64,000 bases of DNA from Ancylobacter novellus (GTDB lineage Bacteria > Pseudomonadota > Alphaproteobacteria > Rhizobiales > Methylopilaceae). Under the pieces are notes generated by a model. That model was not told the DNA's origin. It saw nothing but the letters and a program-made list of their open reading frames with translations, and did no database searches. Below are positions 57,630 through 64,000 of the stretch, piece after piece; positions within the stretch are counted from its first letter, which is position 1, and each line of letters opens with the position of its first letter. The stretch covers positions 124,001 through 188,000 of the forward strand of contig QFPN01000001.1 of NCBI GenBank assembly GCA_003241695.1, read 5' to 3'. The translations under genes were made by a program, and so were the position numbers.

Positions 57630-58331
57630 ATGAGCATAGGAGCAATCAGCGGCGGCAGTTCGATGATGTCGAGCCTCCTGATGAAGGCGCTCGACCAGGA
57701 CAAAAGCGGGACGGCGTCACTGGAGGAATTCACCTCCGTCGGCCAGAGCGTCTCCGACGCGAGCTTCGACCAGAGCGAGGAAGCGCTTTCAAGCGCCTTC
57801 TCCTCGCTCGACCAGGACGGCGACGGCTCGCTGACGGAAAGCGAAATCGCCCAAGGCCTCGCCAAGTTCTCGCAGGAGAGCGCGAGCGCGCTGCTCGGCG
57901 CGCAGGAGGCCGGCGGACCGCCGCCTCCCCCGCCCGGCGGCGGCGGCGGCTTCTTCGCCGAAGCGGATGCGGACGCCTCCGGCTCGGTCTCGCTGGACGA
58001 GTTCACGGCGGCGGGTCCGCAGTCGGTTTCGTCGGAGGACGCCGAGTCCCTGTTCTCGGAGATCGATTCGGACGGAGACGGCGAGATCTCGTCGGACGAG
58101 GACCAGACGTTCCGCGAGGCGCGCGGGATGGGCGGCCCGCAGGGCGGACCGCCGCCGGCGCCGCCATCGGGCGCTTCGTCGTCTTCCGACGACAGCGATG
58201 ACGACGAAGACACGACGAGCCAGTTGCTCGCCTCTCTCTCCGAGATGATGAGCGCGCAGACGGCCTATGCGTCGTCCTCGACCTCGTTCCTGGACGACGC
58301 TCTGTCGAGCCTGTTCTCCTCCGCGGCCTGA
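57630..58331 (+). CDS. EF-hand protein with low-complexity Ser/Asp C-terminus
   Basis: A 233-residue protein. Four EF-hand-like loops are visible: DQDKSGTASLEE, DQDGDGSLTESE, DADASGSVSLDE and DSDGDGEISSDE, with Pro/Gly-rich linkers. The end is Ser/Asp rich (SSSSDDSDDDEDTTSQLL) followed by a helix SEMMSAQTAYASSSTSFLDDALSSLFSSAA. There is no classical signal peptide; the SMISIGAISGGSSMMSSLL-like N-terminus resembles EF-hand/XopAW-type proteins of alphaproteobacteria. The long frame upstream is not protein-like; GAAGG precedes ATG 57630. Calcium binding is likely, partner unknown. Confidence 0.8.
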   Translation: MSIGAISGGSSMMSSLLMKALDQDKSGTASLEEFTSVGQSVSDASFDQSEEALSSAFSSLDQDGDGSLTESEIAQGLAKFSQESASALLGAQEAGGPPPPPPGGGGGFFAEADADASGSVSLDEFTAAGPQSVSSEDAESLFSEIDSDGDGEISSDEDQTFREARGMGGPQGGPPPAPPSGASSSSDDSDDDEDTTSQLLASLSEMMSAQTAYASSSTSFLDDALSSLFSSAA

Positions 58332-58339
58332 GGCCGGCG

Positions 58340-58375
58340 GCCCGGCGACGCCTGTGCGCGCCGCCGGGCTTCTTT
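58340..58375. terminator. Intrinsic terminator between convergent genes
   Basis: GCCCGGCG (58340-58347) pairs perfectly with CGCCGGGC (58362-58369), followed by TTCTTT. It lies between the EF-hand gene stop and the end of the leftward small gene. Confidence 0.7.
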
Positions 58376-58605
58376 CACCGCTTCGGCCCGGCGAGCGCGG
58401 CGCCGACGGCGGAGCGCGCGTCGGCCGCGCTGCGGAAGGTGCGCCCCTCCAGGGAGAAAGCCTCCCTTATGGCCGCAAAGAAGCGGAATCGTCCCGTATC
58501 GTCGCGCACGACGAGACCGGCCTGACGGCCACGAACCTCAATGACGAAAGCTGCGCTCACCGCTGATGACGCGCCGACGCGGCGCGCTCCCTGATCGAAT
58601 TCCAA
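58375..58605 (-). CDS. Small conserved-looking protein of unknown function
   Basis: A frame of up to 76 residues from TTG 58605 (or 61 from GTG 58560): AAFVIEVRGRQAGLVVRDDTGRFRFFAAIREAFSLEGRTFRSAADARSAVGAALAG. The alternation of strands and helices, and the ending AxAAV-ALA, look like a genuine small alpha/beta domain seen in rhizobial genomes. No strong ribosome binding site is visible for either start. Function unknown. Confidence 0.5.
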   Translation of the reverse strand: MEFDQGARRVGASSAVSAAFVIEVRGRQAGLVVRDDTGRFRFFAAIREAFSLEGRTFRSAADARSAVGAALAGPKR

Positions 58606-58909
58606 AAACCTGAAAAATGAGCCCGGCGGGAACCGCCGGACGCCGACGGCCGATCAGGGCCGACATCGTCCGCGGCCGTCGCGCCGAGGCTCGAAGGTGA
58701 TCAGGGAGGAGAACGAGACGTTCAGGGAGAATGCCATGTCGACGCTCCGTGGGATCCACGAAGCGTCGACACGCATCGTGGCGCTTTAGCTTTTCTGGGT
58801 CGCGGCGCAAGCTGCCCGTTCAAAAACCGCGGCTCCGATCGCTTCCCGGGGACAGGGAGCGGGTCGGCGCAGGATCATGCTGCCCGGCGCCGGATCGAGC
58901 GTCAAGCAT

Positions 58910-58929
58910 AATTTGACTATTTTGATCGA
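58910..58929. promoter_or_regulatory. AT-rich motif upstream of the sulfatase, shared with the Rrf2 gene
   Basis: The 20 bases at 58910-58929 (AATTTGACTATTTTG...) match 16 of 20 positions of 60565-60584 upstream of the rrf2 gene. It lies about 60 bp before the sulfatase start in an AT-rich patch of an otherwise GC-rich region. Rrf2 regulators bind AT-rich dyads of this size. Apart from this, the space 58606-58989 shows no gene or clear repeat. Confidence 0.5.
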
Positions 58930-58989
58930 ATAAGTATTTTTTATGCGGCGCAGCGTTTCCGGCCCGACATTTCGTCGTGGCTAAAAGGA

Positions 58990-60528
58990 GTGCCGATCCT
59001 GACATCAATTTCATTCACGCGCCGTGGCGCCCTTGCCTCGGTGGCTTCTCTCATCTCCGCGCCATCGATCGCGGCTCCGGCGGTCCTGCGCAACGGGAGC
59101 CGGCGCGATCGCCCCAACGTTCTTCTGATATCGATCGACGACCTGAATGACTGGGTCGGTTGGCTCGGCGGCTATCCGACCGCGAAGACGCCGAACATCG
59201 ATCGCCTGGCCGCTGCGGGCGCCGCGATGACGCGCGCCTACACGGTCGTCCCGATCTGCCTCGCGACTCGCAACGCCATGTTGTTCGGCAAGGCTCCGTG
59301 GTCGACCGGTTGCTACACGAACGACAATGTGGATTGGCCGGATATCCCCGCATTCGACGGCCGGGCGTCGCTGCCGCGCTGCTTCCGCGATCAGGGCTAC
59401 AAGACCTTCGGCACAGGGAAGACGTTCCATGTCGGCTGGAGCAGCCGTCATGGCCTTGACGCTCACAACGACCCCCGCGCATGGAGCGAGTTCGAACCGC
59501 TCGATCAGTTCATCCAGCCGCAAGGATCTGGCGGCAAATATTCTTACAAGGCGATCGGGCAGGTCGATCGCACCACTGACGACCTCAGGATGAAGTGGCT
59601 TGTCTCAAACGTACTCGACAAACGACATGATCGTCCGATCTTCGTCGCCGCCGGCATAAACAAGCCGCATCTGAGGTGGTCTGTCCCGCAACACTATTTC
59701 GATTTGCATCCCCTCGACGAAGTCGTCTATCCCCTTGGCGCCCTCGACGTCGAACATCATCGGCTTCTCAAAAACGAGGACGTCGCGGATCTGCCGAAGG
59801 CCGGCCGCGCCATGGCGCGGCAGACCTTCGCGACCCACGCCGCCTTCAAGGCCGACAAAGGGCTGTGGCTCAATGCGGTTCAGGGCTATCTCGCGGCCTG
59901 CTCGGCGGCCGACCATTCGGTGGGCATCTTGCTGGACGGCCTGCGAAACGGCCCCAACGCGGCCAACACCATCGTAGCGCTCTGGTCCGACCACGGCTGG
60001 CAGCTTGGCGAAAAACTCGTCTGGCAGAAGCACACCCTCTGGGAACGCGCTCTCCACATCCCCGTCGTCATGGCCGGGCCCGGCATAGCAAACGGCCGAC
60101 GCCACGACCCGTTTTCTGGGCTGGACATCTATCCCACTCTCTGCGGCCTCGCAGGGATCGACGCGCCGGACGATCTCGATGGGCTCGACCAGTCGGCCAT
60201 GATCCGTGGCGACTCCGCCAGCAAACGCAACATGGCCCTCTCATCCTGGGCGCTCGACATCGAGGAAGGTTTCTCGGTCGCGGATGGCCCGAACTGGCGC
60301 GAAGACGTCCACTTTAGCGCCCGAACCCAGACCCATCGCCTGATTCGTTACGGAAACGGCGACCTCGAACTCTACGATCACCGCACAGACCCTTGGGAAT
60401 GGCGGAACGTGGCCGAAACGCCGGCAAATCAGGATTTGATCAAGCGCATCTCCGATCGGATGCCGCGCCCGCAGGATCTCGCTTTCCCGGCAGCGCCAGA
60501 TGGCCGGGGCGCCGGCATCGAAGACTGA
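58990..60528 (+). CDS. Tat-exported sulfatase (iduronate-2-sulfatase-like)
   Basis: A 512-residue sulfatase beginning at GTG right behind AAGGAG. The N-terminus TRRGALASVASLISAPSIAA carries twin arginines and a hydrophobic stretch, so export by Tat is likely. Metal-binding Asp50/Asp51 lie in NVLLISIDDLNDW. The active site is C90-L-A-T-R94, a C-X-A-X-R sulfatase motif whose Cys would become formylglycine; the more common form is C-X-P-X-R. Further blocks are FVAAGINKPHLRWSVPQHYFDL and WSDHGWQLGEKLVWQKHTLWE, both typical of iduronate-sulfatase-like S1 enzymes. It probably releases sulfate from organic esters in the periplasm. Confidence 0.9.
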   Translation: MPILTSISFTRRGALASVASLISAPSIAAPAVLRNGSRRDRPNVLLISIDDLNDWVGWLGGYPTAKTPNIDRLAAAGAAMTRAYTVVPICLATRNAMLFGKAPWSTGCYTNDNVDWPDIPAFDGRASLPRCFRDQGYKTFGTGKTFHVGWSSRHGLDAHNDPRAWSEFEPLDQFIQPQGSGGKYSYKAIGQVDRTTDDLRMKWLVSNVLDKRHDRPIFVAAGINKPHLRWSVPQHYFDLHPLDEVVYPLGALDVEHHRLLKNEDVADLPKAGRAMARQTFATHAAFKADKGLWLNAVQGYLAACSAADHSVGILLDGLRNGPNAANTIVALWSDHGWQLGEKLVWQKHTLWERALHIPVVMAGPGIANGRRHDPFSGLDIYPTLCGLAGIDAPDDLDGLDQSAMIRGDSASKRNMALSSWALDIEEGFSVADGPNWREDVHFSARTQTHRLIRYGNGDLELYDHRTDPWEWRNVAETPANQDLIKRISDRMPRPQDLAFPAAPDGRGAGIED

Positions 60529-60564
60529 GCGTCGCAAACGCGCGCCAGCGCCTCTCTCAAATCA

Positions 60565-60584
60565 AATTTGATAATTTCGATAGA
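60565..60584. promoter_or_regulatory. AT-rich operator-like motif upstream of rrf2
   Basis: The segment overlaps the perfect 12-bp palindrome ATCAAATTTGAT (60561-60572) and is the second copy of the motif seen at 58910-58929. It is located about 100 bp before the Rrf2 start, with an AT-rich -10-like region (GATAATATAATATT) directly after it. It is consistent with autoregulation by Rrf2. Confidence 0.5.
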
Positions 60585-60684
60585 TAATATAATATTGGAT
60601 CGTCGTCTTGGCGCGACGATCCCTCTCGGCGACCGCTGGGATCGCGCCGCGCATGCGAGAGACTGGAAGGAGGGCGGACCGGCA

Positions 60685-61134
60685 ATGCTGACCAAGAAGG
60701 CCAAGTACGGCCTCAAGGCCATGGCGTTTCTCGCGCGCCTTCCCCAGGGGCGTTCCGCCTATGTCGCCGACATCGCCGAGGCGGCCGGAGCGCCGAAGAA
60801 ATTTCTCGACGCCATTCTGGGCGAGCTTCGCAACGCGGGCATGCTTTGGAGCAAGAAGGGCAAGACGGGCGGCTACATGCTCGCGAAACGGCCGCAGGAG
60901 ATCCCGGTGGGCTCGATCCTGCGCGTGCTCGACGGTCCGCTCGCACCCATCGGCTGCGCCAGCCGCTCGGCCTTCTCGGCCTGTCAGGACTGCGAGGACC
61001 AGGACCGATGCGAAGTGCGGCTCGTGATGCTCGAAGTGCGCGAAGCGATCGCGAACGTCCTAGACCGCACCTCGCTCGAGGAAATGAGCGCGCTCGGCGC
61101 GCCCGGCATCGACAGCTTCGTCTACGAGATCTGA
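60685..61134 (+). CDS. Rrf2 family regulator with conserved cysteines
   Basis: A 149-residue winged-helix regulator starting at ATG 60685, preceded by GGAAGGAGGG. MLTKKAKYGLKAMAFLARLPQGRSAYVADIAEAAGAPKKFLDAILGELRNAGMLWSKKGKTGGYMLAKRP is the DNA-binding half. Cys91, Cys100, Cys103 and Cys109 (CASRSAFSACQDCEDQDRC) lie where IscR/NsrR/RirA ligate an Fe-S cluster, but with a four-cysteine pattern. It follows the sulfatase and shares an upstream motif with it, so it may control sulfate scavenging in response to sulfur, iron or redox state. Confidence 0.88.
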   Translation: MLTKKAKYGLKAMAFLARLPQGRSAYVADIAEAAGAPKKFLDAILGELRNAGMLWSKKGKTGGYMLAKRPQEIPVGSILRVLDGPLAPIGCASRSAFSACQDCEDQDRCEVRLVMLEVREAIANVLDRTSLEEMSALGAPGIDSFVYEI

Positions 61135-61146
61135 AGCGACCCCCGT

Positions 61147-61980
61147 TCAGGCGTCGCCGTCGTCCCCGGCCGACGTCGGCTTGAACACGGTCCGCCCCCG
61201 CCCCTCGGGTCCGGGCCGACCGTCGCACAGGGCCGCGACCATGCCGTGCAAAGTGCGGACGTCCTGCAGGCTCGGCTCCATGCGGTGGATCATGTTGCGG
61301 ATGTTGCGCGTCATCGAAGCGCGCTTGTCGGGCGATCGGAAGAAGCCGCCGTCTTCGAGTTCGCCCTCGAGATGCGCGAACAGCGCCACCAGCTCCTCAT
61401 GGGTCGCCGGGCGCGCGCGGGACGGCATGTCGAACGCCGGCCGCCCTCCCGTCGCCGCCTTGAACCACTCGTAGCCCATCAGCAGCACCGCCTGGCCGAG
61501 ATTGAGGCTGGCGTAGGCCGGATTGACCGGAAAGGTGACGACGCGGCCGGCGAGCGCCACCTCGTCGTTTTCGAGCCCCGTGCGCTCGCGCCCGAACAGG
61601 ATCGCGACCCGGCCGCCGGCCATCGTCTCGGCGACGGCGCGCCGCGCCGCCTCTTCCGGTCCGTCGACGGGCTTGGCCTGCCCGCGCTCCCGCGCCGTGG
61701 TGGCGAAGACGAGGGTCGCGTCGGCGACGGCGTCCTCGACGCGGTCGAAGTCCCTGGCGGCCTCCAGCACGTGATGCGCCCCGGCCGAGAACACGCGCGC
61801 CTTCTCGTCGGAAGCCTTCGCGCGGCCGCGCACGATGCGCAGTTCCGCCAGGGCGAAGTTCGCCATGGCGCGCGCCACCGAGCCAACGTTCTCCGCGAGC
61901 TGCGGCTCGACGAGAACGATCACGGGTCCCGCCGGAAGCGAGGCGGCGAGGTCGGTCTTGGTTCGGTCGGTTCCGGCCAT
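61147..61980 (-). CDS. trmJ: tRNA (cytidine/uridine-2'-O-)-methyltransferase TrmJ
   Basis: A 277-residue SPOUT methyltransferase modifying position 32 of tRNAs. VIVLVEPQLAENVGSVARAMANFALAELRIV, RVAILFGRERTGLENDEVALAGRVVTFPVNPAYASLNLGQAVLLMGYEW form the knot; the C-terminal extension after residue 190 (EELVALFAHLEGELEDGGFFRSPDKRASMTRNIRNM) is specific for TrmJ. It is convergent with the Rrf2 gene, only 12 bases away. Confidence 0.92.
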   Translation of the reverse strand: MAGTDRTKTDLAASLPAGPVIVLVEPQLAENVGSVARAMANFALAELRIVRGRAKASDEKARVFSAGAHHVLEAARDFDRVEDAVADATLVFATTARERGQAKPVDGPEEAARRAVAETMAGGRVAILFGRERTGLENDEVALAGRVVTFPVNPAYASLNLGQAVLLMGYEWFKAATGGRPAFDMPSRARPATHEELVALFAHLEGELEDGGFFRSPDKRASMTRNIRNMIHRMEPSLQDVRTLHGMVAALCDGRPGPEGRGRTVFKPTSAGDDGDA

Positions 61981-62037
61981 CGGGCTCCTCTGTCTGGCGG
62001 CCGAGCCGATAGCACGGCTCGCCGCGGCCGGGGAGGC

Positions 62038-63255
62038 CTATCGGGCCGGCCGCTCCACGGCGGCGAAGAGAAGCGCGACCAGCGGCAGGGCCGCGCCGAC
62101 GGCGGCCGTCGCGCCCCAGCCGAAATGCGTCATCAGCGGACTGGTGATCGCCGAGCCGAACGCCCCGCCGAGAAACAGGATCGCGACATAGAGCCCGTTG
62201 ATCCGGCCCCGCGCCGCCGGATCGAGAGCGTAGATCGTGCGCTGCCCGAAGATCATGTTGGCCTGCACGCCCATGTCGAGCACGACCGCGCCGATCAGCA
62301 GCGCGCCGACGCCGAGCCACGCCGGAGCAAAGGCGCCGTCAGCGCCCGCGACCGAGAAACCCAGCGCGACGCTCGCGATCGCGGCGAGCGTTCCGGGCCG
62401 CGTCAGGCCGCCGTCCGCGAGCCGCCCGGCGAGCGGCGCGACCAGCGCCCCGCCCGCCCCCGCCAGCGCGAACAACCCGATCAGGCTGTGCGAGAAGCCG
62501 TAGGTCTCGGCGAGCCGCATCGGCGACGCGGTCCAGAACATCGAAAACGCCGCGAACAGACTGGCCTGATAGAGCGCCCTGCGCCTCAGGACCGGATGCG
62601 CCCTGAGCAGCGCCGCCATCGAGGCTAGGAAGGCGCCGTATGCCATGCCGCCTTCCGGCCGCCGCGAAGGGATCAGGACGCGCAGCGCGAGCGCCGTCGC
62701 GACGGTGAGGGCCGCCGAGAGGCCGAACACAGCCCTCCAGCCCAGCCAATCGGCCACGAGGCCCGCGACCGGCCGAGCGAGCAGGATGCCGAACAAAAGC
62801 CCGCTCATGATCGTCCCGACCACGCGCCCGCGCGTCGCCTCCGGCTCCATGCCGGCGACGAGCGGCAGCAGCATCTGCGCGGCGACGGAGGCGACCCCGA
62901 TCAGCAGCGCGGCGAGGAGGAAAACCGAACCCGCGGGCGCCGTCGCCGCCAGAACCAGGGCGATCGTCGCGAAGCCGAGCGTGACCGTCAGCAGCCGACG
63001 GCTCTCGAACAGATCGACGAGCGGCGCGACCAGAACGAGGCCGACCGCGTAGCCGATCTGGGTGAGCGCGACGATCGCGCTCGCGGCCGACGGCGAGATC
63101 GCGAGGTCGCGCCCGATCAGGTCGACGAGCGGCTGGGCGTAATAGAGATTGGCGACGATGACGCCGCAGGCGACCGCCGCGGCGAACACGACAAGACGCC
63201 CGGCTCCAGCCTCGCCGGGAGCGGGCGTGGCGCGCATGGTTGCGGCCTGGGACAT
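62038..63255 (-). CDS. MFS transporter, drug/metabolite efflux type
   Basis: A 405-residue membrane transporter with about 12 hydrophobic segments. The loop after TM2 reads APLVDLFESRRLLTV, a variant of the MFS motif A (G-x-x-x-D-R-x-G), and there is an ALTQIGYAVGLVLVAPL segment typical of YnfM-like carriers. CGGAGG lies 6 bases before ATG 63255; the frame is open 29 codons further but lacks a signal for translation. Substrate unknown. Confidence 0.87.
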   Translation of the reverse strand: MSQAATMRATPAPGEAGAGRLVVFAAAVACGVIVANLYYAQPLVDLIGRDLAISPSAASAIVALTQIGYAVGLVLVAPLVDLFESRRLLTVTLGFATIALVLAATAPAGSVFLLAALLIGVASVAAQMLLPLVAGMEPEATRGRVVGTIMSGLLFGILLARPVAGLVADWLGWRAVFGLSAALTVATALALRVLIPSRRPEGGMAYGAFLASMAALLRAHPVLRRRALYQASLFAAFSMFWTASPMRLAETYGFSHSLIGLFALAGAGGALVAPLAGRLADGGLTRPGTLAAIASVALGFSVAGADGAFAPAWLGVGALLIGAVVLDMGVQANMIFGQRTIYALDPAARGRINGLYVAILFLGGAFGSAITSPLMTHFGWGATAAVGAALPLVALLFAAVERPAR

Positions 63256-63447
63256 CTGAGCCTCCGGAAACGCGGCGTCGAAGACGATCGCTGCGGCGCA
63301 ACATAAGCTCGGTGCCGCGCGCCGCCAGACATCCCGATGCAAGCGACGTCTTGCGCGTCAGGCTGAACGCCCGGAGAGACGCGGCAGCTGTCGTTCGATG
63401 AGGCCGAGAGCCTCCCTAGCCTGAATTGGCTACGCGGCGGACGGCCA

Positions 63448-63954
63448 ATGGGCTACGATGCCGCCATGCGGTGGTCCAAGACACGACAGACGCTGGAAAA
63501 TCGTTTCGCCGCGCCCGTGCGGGAGCGCGTCGCCATCCATGTCACGCGATATCACGGCGCCCCCGACCAGGAGGGCGAGCTGTGGATGACGATCGACGGG
63601 AAGAAGATCTACGGATCTTCCTATTACGCCTTCATAAAGGGCCTGAGCGAACTTGCCCCGCCCTCGTCTGACTGGCGTCCGGCGGCCGTGCACGCCGCCG
63701 CCGAACTCGAACTGCAGTCCCGGGGAATTGTGAGCCATGGGTCGCTCATCGCGGCGGCGATCAAATCGCTCAACCACTCCATCGACGAGATGATACGGAG
63801 TCCGCATCCTTTCATTCGGGCGCTCGCCGTGCTTGACCGCCGGATGGGCCGGAGACGCCTCGCTTCGCTCGACATCGGCGGCGAACACGAGCTGGTCCGG
63901 ATGGCGGCCGCGCTTCGGGCGGCGCCCACGCCCGCGCCGGACGCGATGACCTGA
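63448..63954 (+). CDS. SF0329-like conserved protein
   Basis: A 168-residue protein. The N-terminal part MRWSKTRQTLENRFAAPVRERVAIHVTRYHGAPDQEGELWMTIDGKKIYGSSYY matches, from memory, the SF0329 family pattern (WSK-R-LE-R...Y...D-EG-WIT-DGK-I). The C-terminal half is helical with repeated hydrophobic heptads and HPFIRALAVLDRRMGRRRL. ATG 63466 is an alternative start at the conserved MRWSK. Function unknown. Confidence 0.7.
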   Translation: MGYDAAMRWSKTRQTLENRFAAPVRERVAIHVTRYHGAPDQEGELWMTIDGKKIYGSSYYAFIKGLSELAPPSSDWRPAAVHAAAELELQSRGIVSHGSLIAAAIKSLNHSIDEMIRSPHPFIRALAVLDRRMGRRRLASLDIGGEHELVRMAAALRAAPTPAPDAMT

Positions 63955-63979
63955 AGCAAAACTGAACGGAGCCAGCAGA

Positions 63980-64000
63980 TTGGCTGAGCCGACGCCTCAT
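63980..64000 (+). CDS. Possible start of the next gene (partial)
   Basis: A TTG at 63980 opens the frame AEPTPH up to the window end, with GGAG at about 63967-63970 at a suitable distance. Only seven codons are available, so the product cannot be named. Confidence 0.25.

Noticed and set aside
1..64000. CRISPR arrays, IS elements, rRNA operons
   Set aside because: No regularly spaced repeats, no transposase-like protein and no rRNA sequence were seen anywhere in the window.

Overview
The window is high-GC DNA from an alphaproteobacterium. The gene content fits order Hyphomicrobiales: glyQS split synthetase, MidA/NDUFAF7-type methyltransferase, TrmJ, DUF2007, Rrf2 and UTRA/GntR regulators, and GC-rich dispersed palindromes. 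Genus cannot be decided from what is visible. It has two parts: a siphovirus-type prophage (about 1-28390, its left end outside the window) and ordinary chromosome (28391-64000).

Prophage. Genes run rightward in standard late-gene order. Head genes are large terminase, portal, HK97 prohead protease, major capsid and connector/stopper/terminator proteins. Tail genes follow: tail tube, tail assembly chaperones with a canonical -1 frameshift site, tape measure protein with an internal M15 peptidase, four tip proteins of GTA-like order, tail fibre with an SGNH-hydrolase motif set, endolysin and holin. Most junctions are 1-4 bp stop/start overlaps. The portal carries a toxin-like C-terminal domain. 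Two genes oppose the late operon: a small membrane protein inside the tail region (9358-9615) and an AT-richer membrane protein with a near-leaderless promoter (23163-23726). No integrase, repressor or replication genes are in the window; they would lie to the left.

Accessory block 23.9-28.4 kb. After two small conserved genes and a broken SRAP peptidase remnant come three leftward genes, visibly less GC-rich than their surroundings: a TSPPY-type DNA methyltransferase, a DUF262 (ParB-like/GmrSD-N) protein, and a small protein with a perfect HEPN R-x4-H motif, fused to the previous gene by TGA-ATG. This is the best candidate here for an uncharacterised defence (or modification/restriction/abortive) system. 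It sits between the phage lysis genes and the 3' end of a tRNA-Ile2(CAU) gene, which is the likely attachment site.

Chromosome. 28.9-34.8 kb is a sulfolactate catabolism cluster: GntR/UTRA regulator, TTT-type binding protein, SuyA, SuyB, SlcC and ComC, with TCTTATATAAGA-type operator palindromes in the divergent region. 34.9-40.9 kb holds MAPEG, CYTH-CHAD, lgt, midA (with an in-frame palindromic element), pgeF and prs. 41.1-51.5 kb holds glyS/glyQ, an EF-hand protein, an S49 peptidase, small secreted/membrane proteins, a TrmN6-like methyltransferase, polyprenyl diphosphate synthase, a YnfA-like protein and ispE. 51.5-58.6 kb holds a TPR protein, an XRE-cupin regulator, a Spy/CpxP-like protein divergent from a response regulator/histidine kinase pair, and a second EF-hand protein. 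58.9-61.1 kb pairs a Tat-exported sulfatase with a cysteine-bearing Rrf2 regulator; the two share an upstream motif. TrmJ, an MFS transporter and an SF0329-like protein close the window. The sulfolactate and sulfatase loci suggest a host that uses organosulfonates and sulfate esters.
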